From: Agrococcus baldri
GTDB taxonomy: Bacteria; Actinomycetota; Actinomycetes; Actinomycetales; Microbacteriaceae
Assembly: GCA_007988785.1 (NCBI GenBank)
Contig: BJUU01000003.1
Coordinates: 1 to 64,000 of the forward strand
Length of the DNA: 64,000 bases
Direction of reading: 5' to 3'
Shown here in pieces: positions 17,090 through 27,957 of this stretch. The translations under genes were made by a program, and so were the position numbers. Positions within the stretch are counted from its first letter, which is position 1. Every line of letters begins with the position of its first letter. Under the pieces are notes generated by a model. It searched no databases. It was not told where the DNA came from and saw nothing but the letters and a program-made list of their open reading frames with translations.

Positions 17090-19249
17090 ATGGCACGTGA
17101 AGACTCGCGCCCCCAGGGCGCCCGCCGACCCAACACCGACCGAGACAGCAGCAGCCGGCCCGGCTCCCGCAGCAAGGGCCACCGCGGCTACCGCGACGAG
17201 CAGCCCTCGAAGGGCCGCTGGAACCGCGACGAGCGCGATCGTCGCGGCGGCGCCCAGGACGCAGGCCGCGGCGGCCGAGCGACCTCGGGCCGACCGAACT
17301 GGACCCCGCCGGAGGAGCGCAGCCGCGACCACCGCGGCGGCCCCTCGTTCCGCACCCGCGGCGGCGCCCAGGGCGGCCGCGACCAGCGGCGCGACGACCG
17401 CCTGCACCGCGGCGAGCGCCCGCGCGGCTTCGACCGCGCCCGCGACGAGCACAACGGCCGGGGACGCTACGGCGCCGCGCCGGACCGCGGCGAGCGTCGG
17501 TTCGACGAGCGTGCACCCCGTCGCGATGACCGTGGCGAGCGTCGCTTCGACGAGCGTGCACCCCGTCGCGATGACCGCGGTGACCGTCGTTTCGAGGACC
17601 GTGGCCCGCGTCGTGATGACCGTGGTGACCGTCGCTTCGACGACCGCGCTCCGCGTCGCGACGACCGTGGTGAGCGTCGTTTCGACGACCGTGGCCCGCG
17701 TCGTGATGACCGTGGCGACCGTCGTTTCGAGGACCGTGGCCCGCGTCGCGATGACCGTGGCGACCGTCGTTTCGAGGACCGCGCTCCCCGTCGCGACGAC
17801 CGTGGCGACCTTCGCTTCGACGACCGCGCTCCCCGTCGCGATGACCGCGCCCCGCGTCGCGACGACCGCGCGCCCCGTCGCGACGACCGCGCCCCCCGGC
17901 GCGACCGTTTCGACGAGCAGCCCCGCCGCGACAGCACGTACTACCCGTCGAAGGAGTCGAGCCCCTTCCAGTCGAAGGACGACGTGGTGCTCGACCGCCT
18001 CGAGGCGACGTCGATCCGCGCCGAGGACGTCGAGGGCGTCACCTTCAGCGACCTCGGCATCGGCGACAGCATCGGGCGTGCGCTGACGGCCATGGGCGCG
18101 GTCTCGCCCTTCCCGATCCAGGCAGCCACGATCCCGGATGTGCTCGCAGGCCGCGACGTGCTCGGCCGCGGCCGCACCGGCTCGGGCAAGTCGATCGCCT
18201 TCGGTGCCCCGATCGTCGAGAAGCTGCTGCGCGGCCGCTCCGAGCGGCGCGAGATCGGCCGGGCGCCGCGCGCGCTCGTGCTGGCCCCGACCCGCGAGCT
18301 CGCCCAGCAGCTGAACCACACGATCATGACGATGGGCCGCGAGGTCGGCGTCTTCACCACGGTCATCGTCGGCGGCGTGAAGCAGGATCGCCAGGTCGAG
18401 GGGCTCCGCCGAGGCGTCGACATCGTGATCGGCACCCCCGGCCGCATCGAGGACCTCGTCGAGCAGCGCAAGCTGAACCTCGGCGCGGTCGAGATCGCCG
18501 TGGTCGACGAGGCCGACCACATGTGCGAGCTCGGCTTCCTCGAGCCCGTGCAGCGCATCCTCCGTCGCACGAAGCCGGGCAGCCAGAAGCTGCTCTTCTC
18601 GGCCACGCTCGACGCCGAGGTGCAGACCATCGTCAAGGAGTTCCTGCCGGAGCCTGCCGTCCACGAGGTGGCGGGCGAGGAGCAGTCGACCTCCACGATC
18701 GACCACCAGGTGCTCGTCACCGACCGCTACGACAAGGATGCGGTGCTCGAGCAGATCGTGCGCAACCCCGGCCGCATCGTGGTCTTCACCCGCACGCGCG
18801 CCTACGCCGAGCGGCTCGCAGAGCAGTTCGACGACGCCGGCATCGCCGCGGTCAGCCTGCACGGCGACCTCACGCAGGCGAAGCGCACGCGCTCGCTCGA
18901 GAAGCTGCGCCGCGGCAAGGTCGACGTGCTGGTCGCGACCGACGTCGCCGCCCGCGGCATCCACATCGACGACGTCGCGCTCGTCGTGCAGGCCGACCCG
19001 CCGGACGAGTACAAGACCTACCTGCACCGCGCCGGCCGCACCGGCCGCGCGGGCAACGACGGCCGGGTCGTCACGGTCATCGCCCCGGCGCGCCGCAAGC
19101 GCACCCAGCAGCTGCTCGACAGGGCTGAGATCGGGGCGCCGATGATCCCGGTGACCCCCGGCGACGACCTGCTCGACACGCTCACGGCTCCGCCGGCGCC
19201 GTCGGTCGCGGAGGCCGAGCCCGAGGCCGAGGCGACCCGCGAGGCCTGA
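17090..19249 (+). CDS. DEAD-box RNA helicase with N-terminal Arg/Asp repeat tail
   Basis: A 719-residue ATP-dependent RNA helicase. Residues ~1-290 are a disordered Arg/Asp/Gly-rich region ending in 15-residue repeats. The helicase core starts with a Q-motif ([14 protein letters not shown]...FPIQ) and has motif I GRTGSGKS, Ia [37 protein letters not shown] and [12 protein letters not shown]. The core is complete, so unwinding activity is expected, for example in ribosome assembly, RNA decay or cold adaptation. The RD-rich tail is on the N-terminal side, whereas RNA-binding tails are more often C-terminal. The start is uncertain: ATG at 17090 (MARED) is preferred, but an in-frame ATG at 17039 exists and neither has a clear ribosome site. 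Confidence 0.93.
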   Translation: MAREDSRPQGARRPNTDRDSSSRPGSRSKGHRGYRDEQPSKGRWNRDERDRRGGAQDAGRGGRATSGRPNWTPPEERSRDHRGGPSFRTRGGAQGGRDQRRDDRLHRGERPRGFDRARDEHNGRGRYGAAPDRGERRFDERAPRRDDRGERRFDERAPRRDDRGDRRFEDRGPRRDDRGDRRFDDRAPRRDDRGERRFDDRGPRRDDRGDRRFEDRGPRRDDRGDRRFEDRAPRRDDRGDLRFDDRAPRRDDRAPRRDDRAPRRDDRAPRRDRFDEQPRRDSTYYPSKESSPFQSKDDVVLDRLEATSIRAEDVEGVTFSDLGIGDSIGRALTAMGAVSPFPIQAATIPDVLAGRDVLGRGRTGSGKSIAFGAPIVEKLLRGRSERREIGRAPRALVLAPTRELAQQLNHTIMTMGREVGVFTTVIVGGVKQDRQVEGLRRGVDIVIGTPGRIEDLVEQRKLNLGAVEIAVVDEADHMCELGFLEPVQRILRRTKPGSQKLLFSATLDAEVQTIVKEFLPEPAVHEVAGEEQSTSTIDHQVLVTDRYDKDAVLEQIVRNPGRIVVFTRTRAYAERLAEQFDDAGIAAVSLHGDLTQAKRTRSLEKLRRGKVDVLVATDVAARGIHIDDVALVVQADPPDEYKTYLHRAGRTGRAGNDGRVVTVIAPARRKRTQQLLDRAEIGAPMIPVTPGDDLLDTLTAPPAPSVAEAEPEAEATREA
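17495..17930 (+). repeat. 45-bp coding tandem repeats in helicase gene
   Basis: Eight consecutive 45-bp units encode variants of [15 protein letters not shown], followed by three or four shortened APRRDDR units. Changes are mostly synonymous or limited to D/E, A/G and E/D swaps, which is consistent with repeat expansion and gene-conversion-like homogenisation under coding constraint. Confidence 0.95.
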
Positions 19250-19310
19250 CGCACCGCATCCGCCCCCGGCCGCCGCAGGCCGGCGCGCACGGCGCAAGCC
19301 GGTCAGGCCG

Positions 19311-19345
19311 AGGACGGCCCGGATCACGACGATCCGGGCCGTCCT
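19311..19345 (+). terminator. Intrinsic terminator after helicase gene
   Basis: AGGACGGCCCGGATC and GATCCGGGCCGTCCT form a perfect 15-bp stem around a 5-nt loop (ACGAC), 61 bp after the helicase stop. Confidence 0.85.
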
Positions 19346-19402
19346 GCGCTCCCGCCGCAGAGCCGACTTGCGTTGTGCGGGAGCGGGCGTAGCGTTGAGG
19401 CC

Positions 19403-20161
19403 ATGCGCATCGTCGTGATCGGTGGATCGGGGAACGCCGGCTCGGCGATCGTGAGGGCGCTCGCCAGGCGAGGCGCCGACGTCGCCCCCATGTCGCGCTC
19501 GGGCAAGGCCATCGCGGGCGCGCCCGGCGTGCAGGCCGACATCGTCTCTGGCGAGGGCCTCGACGCGGCGCTCGAGGGCGCAGACGTCATCGTCGACTCG
19601 TCGAACTCGCGCAGCCCGATCGACCCGAAGCCCTTCACGATCGGCGCCCGGAACGTGGTCGCCGCAGCCGAGCGCGCGGGCGTGCAGCGCGCCGTCCTGC
19701 TCTCCATCCTGGGCGTCGAGGTGTCGCGGCTCTCGTACCACCGGCGCAAGCACGAGCAGGAGCTGACCTACCTCGGCTCAGCGCTCGAGGTCTCGGTGGT
19801 GCGCGCCGCGCAGTTCCACGAGTGGTCGGTCGACCAGTTCGAGGCGGGCTCCGCGCTGGGCGCGATCCCGGTGGTGCTGGGCGGGCGGATGCAGCCGGTG
19901 GCGGTGAGCGAGGTCGCGCAGCTGTGCGCCGACGAGGCGCTCGACCCGAGCGGCAAGCGCTTCGTCGAGATCGCCGGCCCGCAGGTGCGGCTCTCGCGCG
20001 ACCTCGCGAAGGCGTGGCAGGCGGCGACCGGCGCGCGCGGACTGATCGTCAACGGGCCCTTCCCGCCCTCGATGCTCGACTACCTGCGATCGGGCGCCAA
20101 CTTCACCGAGCAGCACAAGGGGCGCATCGGCTTCGAGGAGTGGCTCTCGCGCCGACGCTGA
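19403..20161 (+). CDS. NAD(P)-binding NmrA/atypical-SDR protein
   Basis: A 252-residue atypical SDR. The dinucleotide loop is VIGGSGNAGSAIVRALARRG (GxxGxxG type) at the N-terminus. The family-typical segments AERAGVQRAVLLSILGV and EVSVVRAAQFHEW follow, and the canonical YxxxK active site is replaced by SYHRRKHEQE. Proteins of this type act as NAD(P)H sensors or sugar/flavonoid reductases; substrate is unknown. The next gene starts 2 bp after its stop, so a two-gene operon with the serine hydrolase is likely. Confidence 0.87.
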   Translation: MRIVVIGGSGNAGSAIVRALARRGADVAPMSRSGKAIAGAPGVQADIVSGEGLDAALEGADVIVDSSNSRSPIDPKPFTIGARNVVAAAERAGVQRAVLLSILGVEVSRLSYHRRKHEQELTYLGSALEVSVVRAAQFHEWSVDQFEAGSALGAIPVVLGGRMQPVAVSEVAQLCADEALDPSGKRFVEIAGPQVRLSRDLAKAWQAATGARGLIVNGPFPPSMLDYLRSGANFTEQHKGRIGFEEWLSRRR

Positions 20162-20163
20162 CC

Positions 20164-21321
20164 ATGGATGTGGACGCCGAGCTGCAGCGCATCGCCGACG
20201 AGGCGGTGCAGCGGCACGGCGTGCCCGGGGTGGTGACGGGCCTCGCCCGGCCGGACGAGGCATCCGTCGCCGTGAGCGGCGCACGCGCCATCGGCGGCGA
20301 GCCGATGACGCGCGACACCGTCTTCCGCATCGCCTCGCTCACGAAGCCGGTGGTCGCGGCCGCGGCGATGGCGCTCGTCGACCGCGGCACCATCCGCCTC
20401 GATGCGCCGGTCGAGACCTGGCTGCCCGAGCTCGCGGCGCCGCGCGTGCTGCGCGACCCGGCGGGACCGCTCGACGACACGGTGCCGGCCGAGGGCCCGA
20501 TCCTGGTGGAGCACCTGCTGGCGCTGCGGGCCGGCCTCGGCTTCGCGGGCTTCGAGCCCACCCCGCACTCGGCCGCGCTCATGGAGCGCCTGCACCAGGG
20601 CCAGCCCGACCCGCCTGGCTGGCCGCACCCGGACACGTGGATGGCCGCGGCCGGCACGATGCCGCTGCTGCATCAGCCGGGACGCGGGTGGAGCTACAAC
20701 ACCGGGCTCGACCTCGCCGGCGTGCTGCTCTCCCGTGCCGCGGGCACGAGCCTGCAGGAGGTGCTGGCCGACACGCTGCTCGAGCCGCTCGGCATGCGCG
20801 ACACCGGCTTCCGGCTGCGGCCCGAGCAGGTCGCGCGCACCGCGACCGCATACATGCCGCGCGGCGCCGAGCTCGTGGAGACGGACGCGCCGGACGGCAT
20901 GTGGGCGGGCGAGATCGGCTTCGAGTCCGGCGCCGACGGGCTGGTCTCGTCGCTCGACGACCTGCTCGCGCTCGGGCGGATGCTGCTGGCCGGCGGCGAG
21001 GTCGGTGGCACCCGGGTGCTGAGCTCGGCCTCGGTCGCCCGGCTGCTGCGCCCCGGGGAGCCGAGCAGCCCCGAGCATCCCTTCCTGCAGGGCCAGTCGT
21101 GGTCGCTCGGCGGCTCGGTCGACGTGGTCGAGCTGCGGCCCTGGGAGGTGAGGGGCCGCTACGGCTGGATAGGCGGCTCCGGCACCGCGTTCTCCGTCTA
21201 CCCTCGCTCGCGCACGGTCGCGGTCTGGCTCACCCAGCACGGGCTCGGTGCCCCGGACGACGACGAGCGGTTGACGCCGCCGCTGACCCTCGCGGCCGGG
21301 CTCGAGCGCGCCGCTCGCTGA
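20164..21321 (+). CDS. Serine hydrolase, beta-lactamase/class C family
   Basis: A 385-residue penicillin-binding-fold hydrolase. The Ser-Lys pair is in IASLTKPVV near residue 57, the Tyr motif is WSYNTGLD, and the third motif is WIGGSGTAF (in place of HTG). No signal peptide or membrane anchor is visible, so it is probably cytosolic and acts as an esterase or amidase on an unknown substrate, not as a secreted beta-lactamase. It follows the NmrA-like gene with a 2-bp gap. Confidence 0.9.
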   Translation: MDVDAELQRIADEAVQRHGVPGVVTGLARPDEASVAVSGARAIGGEPMTRDTVFRIASLTKPVVAAAAMALVDRGTIRLDAPVETWLPELAAPRVLRDPAGPLDDTVPAEGPILVEHLLALRAGLGFAGFEPTPHSAALMERLHQGQPDPPGWPHPDTWMAAAGTMPLLHQPGRGWSYNTGLDLAGVLLSRAAGTSLQEVLADTLLEPLGMRDTGFRLRPEQVARTATAYMPRGAELVETDAPDGMWAGEIGFESGADGLVSSLDDLLALGRMLLAGGEVGGTRVLSSASVARLLRPGEPSSPEHPFLQGQSWSLGGSVDVVELRPWEVRGRYGWIGGSGTAFSVYPRSRTVAVWLTQHGLGAPDDDERLTPPLTLAAGLERAAR

Positions 21322-21411
21322 GCGCGGCGGTCCACAGGCGTGCCGGCGGTGGCGCCGCTCGTCGGCGGTGCGTCCTAGGGTGGGATGCGTCATGGACGCG
21401 AAGGGGGACGC

Positions 21412-23435
<2,024 letters not shown>

Positions 23436-23439
<4 letters not shown>

Positions 23440-23813
23440 CCGACGCGGGCAGGAGCTCGGTGCGCATCGACGTCTGGATCTGGGCGGTGCGACTGGTGAA
23501 GACGCGCGCGGCGGCGACCGAGGCCTGCCGCGGCGGTCACGTGAAGCTCGGCGGGCAGCCGGCCAAGGCTTCGCAGCAGGTGCGCATCGGCGACGAGGTG
23601 CGCGTGCGCATCCACGGCTTCGACCGCATCGTGATCGTCAAGCAGCTGCTGGTGAAGCGGGTCGGCGCCCCGGCCGCCGCAGCGGCGATCGAGGATCGCT
23701 CGCCGCCCCGGCCGACGGCGATCGAGGCCGCGCAGGTGCCGCAGCGGCCGCGCGGCGCCGGCCGTCCCACGAGCCGGGAGCGGCGCGAGATCGACCGGCT
23801 GCGGGGCCGCTGA
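23436..23813 (+). CDS. S4-domain RNA-binding protein (Hsp15-like)
   Basis: A 125-residue protein with an N-terminal S4 RNA-binding domain: RIDVWIWAVRLVKTRAAATE, then the GGHVKLGG and VRIGDEVRV loop. It ends with a basic Pro/Arg-rich tail (SRERREIDRLRGR). The size and tail resemble Hsp15, which rescues stalled 50S subunits carrying peptidyl-tRNA. It overlaps recQ by 4 bp. Confidence 0.92.
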
Positions 23814-23842
23814 CGCCGGCGGCGCACCGGCCGCTGCGTGCC

Positions 23843-24064
23843 TCAGCCGAGCCCGAGCAGGCTGCGCGCACCCCACAGCAGGGCCGGCACCAGCACGACA
23901 GTGCCGAGCACCAGCAGCGTGACGCCGAAGGCGAGGAACGGTCGTGACGTGGAGTCGTCGCGGCGGCGCGAGCCCAGCACCAGCAGCACGACGCCGCCGG
24001 CGACCAGCAGCAGCGCGACGCCGAGCATCGCCACGAGGAGGATGCTGACCACCGCCATGCTCAT
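23843..24064 (-). CDS. Small two-helix membrane protein
   Basis: A 73-residue hypothetical protein with two hydrophobic helices (VVSILLVAMLGVALLLVAGG and FGVTLLVLGTVVLVPALLWG) joined by a basic RRRDDSTSRP loop. The start may be the first ATG (MSMAVV) or the second, two codons later. It is divergent from the citE-like gene and convergent with the S4 gene. Function is unknown. Confidence 0.6.
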   Translation of the reverse strand: MSMAVVSILLVAMLGVALLLVAGGVVLLVLGSRRRDDSTSRPFLAFGVTLLVLGTVVLVPALLWGARSLLGLG

Positions 24065-24114
24065 GCCGCGAGCGTAGCCCGTCCCGGCCTCGCCCGCGCG
24101 GTAGGCTCGAGCGC

Positions 24115-24966
24115 GTGCCCCGCCCCGCTGTCTCGCCCCTGATCGCCCGCTCCTGGCTGCTCGTGCCGGCTTCCAAGCCCGAGCTGTTCGAGATCGCGCA
24201 GGAGAGCGAGGCCGACGCGATCATCATCGACATCGAGGACGCGGTCGCCGCCAAGGACAAGGCGCAGGCCCGCGCCGACACCGTCGAGTGGCTCTCCACC
24301 GGCCATCGCGCCTGGGTGCGCATCAACGACGCCGCGAGCGAGTTCTGGAGCACCGACCTCGCCGACCTCAAGGACGTCGAGGGGCTCGAGGGCGTCATGC
24401 TCGCCAAGACCGAGTCCGCGAGCCACGTGGACGACACGGCGGATCGGCTGCCGGAGGGCATGCCGATCCTGGCACTGGTCGAGACCGCCCGCGGCGTGCT
24501 GCACGTCGAGCGCATCGCCAGCGCCACCTCGACCTTCCGGCTCGCGTTCGGCACCGGCGACTTCAAGCGCGACACGGCGACCGGCGACGACCCGATCGCG
24601 CTCGCCTACGCCCGCTCGCAGCTCGTGATCGCCTCGCGCGCCGCGCGGCTGCCGGCACCGATCGACGGTCCCACGCTCGCGATGGATGCGCTGGCCGACG
24701 GCACGAGGCTCGCCAAGGAGATGGGCATGTCCGGCAAGCTGTGCCTCACGCACACGCAGGCCGCCACGATCAACGCGGGCCTCGCGCCGAGCGCCGAGGA
24801 GGTCGCGTGGGCCCACGCGTTCGTGCGCGCGTTCGAGGAGTCGGGCGGCAAGATCACCGACGGCAGCGACCTGCCGCGGCTCGCCCGGGCGCAGAAGATC
24901 CAGACGCAGGCGCACGACTTCGGCATCCAGGTCGACGCCGCCGCGATCACGAGCCTGAACTACTGA
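24115..24966 (+). CDS. HpcH/HpaI aldolase / citrate lyase beta (CitE-like)
   Basis: A 283-residue TIM-barrel lyase of the CitE-like family, which cleaves or hydrolyses acyl-CoA substrates such as malyl-CoA with Mg2+. Motifs are RSWLLVPASKP, the metal/substrate region IIIDIEDAVAAKDK, ILALVETARGVLH, LAFGTGDFKRD, and the C-terminal GKLCLTHTQ (usual GKxxIHP). The last has Thr-His instead of Ile-His, a mild departure. No citrate lyase alpha or gamma subunits are nearby, so it acts alone. GTG at 24115 is the start. The 3' end overlaps the convergent ABC ATPase gene by 7 bp. Confidence 0.88.
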   Translation: MPRPAVSPLIARSWLLVPASKPELFEIAQESEADAIIIDIEDAVAAKDKAQARADTVEWLSTGHRAWVRINDAASEFWSTDLADLKDVEGLEGVMLAKTESASHVDDTADRLPEGMPILALVETARGVLHVERIASATSTFRLAFGTGDFKRDTATGDDPIALAYARSQLVIASRAARLPAPIDGPTLAMDALADGTRLAKEMGMSGKLCLTHTQAATINAGLAPSAEEVAWAHAFVRAFEESGGKITDGSDLPRLARAQKIQTQAHDFGIQVDAAAITSLNY

Positions 24967-25787
24967 CGCTCGCGCCGTCCGCCTGAGCGCGGCACCACGA
25001 GCGGCGCACCCGTCAGGGGGTCGTCGATGACGACGCACCCGATCCCGAACACGCGCTCGACGAGCTCTGCGGTGACGATCTCCCGCGGCGGCCCCTCCGC
25101 CACGACGCGGCCGTCGCGCATCGCGATGAGGTGCGTCGCGTAGCGAGCGGCGTGGTTGAGGTCGTGGAGCACGGCGACGAGGGTGCCGCCGGCGTCGTGC
25201 AGCTCGGCGAACAGGTCGAGCAGCTCGATCTGGTGGGCGACGTCGAGGTAGGTGGTCGGCTCGTCGAGCAGCAGGATGGGCGTCTCCTGCGCGAGCGCCA
25301 TCGCGACCCATGCCCGCTGCCGCTGGCCGCCGGAGAGCTCGTCGACCGGCACCTCGGCGAGCGAGGTGACGTCGGTCCGCGCCATCGCGAGCTCGACCGC
25401 CGCGCGGTCGCGCTCGCTCCACTGGCGCAGCAGCGTCTGGTGCGGGTAGCGTCCCCGCGCGACGAGGTCGGCGACCGAGATGCCCTCGGGGGCGAGCGAG
25501 GACTGGGGCAGGAGCCCGACGCGCCGCGCGGCCTCCTTCGTGGGGTAGGCGGCGATCGACCTGCCGTCGAGCAGCACCTTGCCCGCCTGCGGGCGCAGCA
25601 GCCGTGCGAGCGCGCGCAGCAGCGTCGACTTGCCGCACGCGTTCGGGCCGACGATCACGGTGAACGAGCCGTCGGGGATGCCCACCGAGAGCCGCTCGGC
25701 CACCACGCGCCGCTCGTACGCGAGCGTGACGTCCTCGGCGCGCAGCCGCTCCCCGTGGCCCGCCGCGCTCTGCTCCCGTTCGCTCAT
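24960..25787 (-). CDS. Iron-siderophore ABC transporter, ATP-binding protein
   Basis: A 275-residue FepC/FhuC-type ATPase that powers import through the two permeases encoded just upstream. Walker A is VGPNACGKSTLL, the signature is LSGGQRQRAWVAMAL, Walker B is ILLLDEPTTYLD, and the switch His is in VLHDLNHAARY. I chose ATG at 25787 because GGAGGG lies at proper distance and the ATG overlaps the permease stop (ATGA). An ATG two codons upstream (25793) is too close to the ribosome site. Last gene of a three-gene operon. Confidence 0.94.
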   Translation of the reverse strand: MSEREQSAAGHGERLRAEDVTLAYERRVVAERLSVGIPDGSFTVIVGPNACGKSTLLRALARLLRPQAGKVLLDGRSIAAYPTKEAARRVGLLPQSSLAPEGISVADLVARGRYPHQTLLRQWSERDRAAVELAMARTDVTSLAEVPVDELSGGQRQRAWVAMALAQETPILLLDEPTTYLDVAHQIELLDLFAELHDAGGTLVAVLHDLNHAARYATHLIAMRDGRVVAEGPPREIVTAELVERVFGIGCVVIDDPLTGAPLVVPRSGGRRERQ

Positions 25788-26812
25788 CCCCATGCCCTCC
25801 GAGTCTCCCTGGTCAGCAGCCACAGCAGATAGCCTCCGCCGAGCACGATCGTCACGATGCCCACCGGCAGCTCCTCCGGCAGCGCGTGCTGCGCGACGAG
25901 ATCGGCGGCGAGCAGCAGCGCGGCGCCCACGAGCGCCGAGGCGACCACCGGGATGCCGGCGCCATGGACGAGGCGGCGGGCGATCTGCGGCGCCGAGAGC
26001 GCGATGAACGCGATGGGCCCCGTCACGGCAGTGGCGATCGCGGTGAGGGCGACGCCCAGGGCGAGCAGCGCCAGCCGCGCCGGCTCGATGCGCACGCCGT
26101 GCGCGCGGGCGGCGTCGTCGCCCAGCTCGAGCTGTCGAAGCGCCGGCACGAGCACGGCGACGAGGGCCGCGCAGGGCACGATCGCCGCGCCGGCGACGAG
26201 CAGATCGTCCCAGCCGGTGAGCCCGAGCGAGCCGATGCCCCAGATCGCGGCGCTCATCGCCACCTCCGTCTGCAGCCGCAGCAGGATCCAGGTGTTCAGC
26301 GCGTGGAGCATCGCGGTCGCGCCGATGCCGACGACGATGAGGCGGAAGCCCGCGACGCCGCGGCGGTACGCGAGCAGGTACACGACGACCGCGGTCGCGA
26401 GGCCGCCCGCGATCGCGCCGAGCGTGGCCGAGGCGACGGATCCGCCGGTGATCGCGATCGCGATCAGCACGCCCGTGTAGGCGCCGGTCGAGAAGCCGAT
26501 GACATCGGGAGAGCCGAGCGGGTTGCGCGTGAGCGACTGGAACACCGTGCCGGCGATGGCGAGCGCGGCGCCGAGGACGAGAGCCAGGAGCACGCGCGGC
26601 AGGCGCCACTCGAGCACCACGACGCGGGAGAATCCGGCGTCGGCGTCGGTCACCGCGGCGATGAGCTCGACCGGATCGATCGCGAAGTCGCCGAGCGTCA
26701 GCCCGAGCAGCGCGAGCACGACGAGGGCGCCGAGCGCGATCCACGTGACGCGTCGGCGCCGCGCCGCCTGGCGCCCGGTCGAGCTCGGCCGTGCCGCTGT
26801 CGACGCGCTCAC
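25784..26812 (-). CDS. Iron-siderophore ABC transporter permease (FecCD), second subunit
   Basis: A 342-residue FecCD-family permease with about nine or ten hydrophobic spans. Family landmarks are RLPRVLLALVLGAALAIAG, FQSLTRNPLGSPDVIG near residue 95, and the ATPase-coupling region GPIAFIALSAPQIARRL. GTG at 26812 overlaps the stop of the first permease as GTGA. It forms a heterodimeric channel with that subunit. Confidence 0.94.
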   Translation of the reverse strand: MSASTAARPSSTGRQAARRRRVTWIALGALVVLALLGLTLGDFAIDPVELIAAVTDADAGFSRVVVLEWRLPRVLLALVLGAALAIAGTVFQSLTRNPLGSPDVIGFSTGAYTGVLIAIAITGGSVASATLGAIAGGLATAVVVYLLAYRRGVAGFRLIVVGIGATAMLHALNTWILLRLQTEVAMSAAIWGIGSLGLTGWDDLLVAGAAIVPCAALVAVLVPALRQLELGDDAARAHGVRIEPARLALLALGVALTAIATAVTGPIAFIALSAPQIARRLVHGAGIPVVASALVGAALLLAADLVAQHALPEELPVGIVTIVLGGGYLLWLLTRETRRAWG

Positions 26813-27876
26813 AGCCCGCTCGCCTTCCGCCGTCGCACGAGCGCGATGAGCACCGGGGCGCCGATGAACGCGGTGACGACACCCACGGGCAGCTCGCCCG
26901 GCCACAGGGCGACGCGCGCGAGCACATCGCTCGCGAGCAGCAGCACGGCGCCGAGCACGCCCGAGAGCGGCAGGATCCAGCGCTGGTCGGCGCCGACGAT
27001 CCAGCGCGCGATGTGGGGCACCATGAGGCCGACGAAGGCGATCGGCCCGGCGATCGCGGTCGCACCGCCTGCGAGCAGCGTCACCGCGACGATGGAGAGC
27101 GCGCGCGTGGTCCGCACCCGGCTGCCGAGCGAGGTCGCGAGGTCGTCGCCGAGCGCGAGGGCGTTGAGCGCCGGCGCGAGCGCGATCGCGAGCGCCGCGC
27201 CGATCGCGATGGCGGGCAGGATCGGCAGCGCCACGTCGAGCCCGCGGTTCTCGAGTCGACCCGACTCCCAGACCTGCAGCGCCGAGAAGGTCTCGGGGTC
27301 GAGCAGGCGGAGGCCCGCGATCGCGCCCGAGAGCACCGCGCCGAGCGCGACGCCTGCGAGCACGAGCCGCTCGGGGCTGCCGCCGCGCATGCCGCCGCCG
27401 ACGGCGAACACCAGCACGGTCGCCAGCAGCGCGCCGCCGAACGCCGGCCACACGTAGCCGAGCGGGGCCGTGATCCCGAAGGCCGCGATCGCGATCGCGA
27501 CGGCGAACGCCGACCCGCTGGTGACGCCGAGCAGGCCGGGATCGGCGAGCGGGTTGCGGGTGACGGCCTGCATGATCGCGCCCGCGAGGCCGAGACCGAT
27601 GCCGACCGTGGCCGCGATCGCGGTGCGCGGCCCCCGCAGCCCGGAGACCGCGGCGACGTCGAGGGGGTCGGCGCCGGCGCCGGTCAGGATCGCCCAGACG
27701 GTCTCGAGCGGCACGGGTCTGGCACCGAAGGCGACGGATGCGGCGGTCGCGACCACGAGGACCGCGAGCGCGGCGACGACGGCGACGACGCGCGTCGCGC
27801 GCGTACGCGAGCCAGCCGGCCGGGCTCGCCAGCGGGCTGGCGCAGTGACCTTCGGCGCACGCGTCATCGCGCTCAT
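26809..27876 (-). CDS. Iron-siderophore ABC transporter permease (FecCD), first subunit
   Basis: A 355-residue FecCD-family permease and the first gene of the divergent import operon. Landmarks are RGPRTAIAATVGIGLGLAGA, MQAVTRNPLADPGLLGVTSG, and the coupling segment GPIAFVGLMVPHIARWIVG. The start is MSAMTR (27876) or three codons later. Its promoter overlaps the DtxR/IdeR-type box at 27878-27896, so iron-replete repression is expected. Confidence 0.94.
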   Translation of the reverse strand: MSAMTRAPKVTAPARWRARPAGSRTRATRVVAVVAALAVLVVATAASVAFGARPVPLETVWAILTGAGADPLDVAAVSGLRGPRTAIAATVGIGLGLAGAIMQAVTRNPLADPGLLGVTSGSAFAVAIAIAAFGITAPLGYVWPAFGGALLATVLVFAVGGGMRGGSPERLVLAGVALGAVLSGAIAGLRLLDPETFSALQVWESGRLENRGLDVALPILPAIAIGAALAIALAPALNALALGDDLATSLGSRVRTTRALSIVAVTLLAGGATAIAGPIAFVGLMVPHIARWIVGADQRWILPLSGVLGAVLLLASDVLARVALWPGELPVGVVTAFIGAPVLIALVRRRKASGL

Positions 27877-27877
27877 C

Positions 27878-27896
27878 TTAGGCTAGCCTTACCTGT
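27878..27896. promoter_or_regulatory. DtxR/IdeR-type iron box
   Basis: TTAGGCTAGCCTTACCTGT matches 15 of 19 positions of the DtxR/IdeR consensus TTAGGTTAGCCTAACCTAA. It lies between the divergent permease operon and the binding-protein operon, 1 bp from one start codon and about 60 bp from the other. It can repress both in iron-replete cells. Confidence 0.85.
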
Positions 27897-27957
27897 GCCG
27901 GCTCCGCCCGCCGCAGCGCGCGGCGAACGCGCTCCGCTCCCACAGAAAGGGCTCGCC

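Noticed and set aside
17467-17937. Minus-strand Arg/Ser-rich frame over the helicase repeats
   Set aside because: It is the shadow of a repetitive coding region; the plus frame carries the intact helicase.
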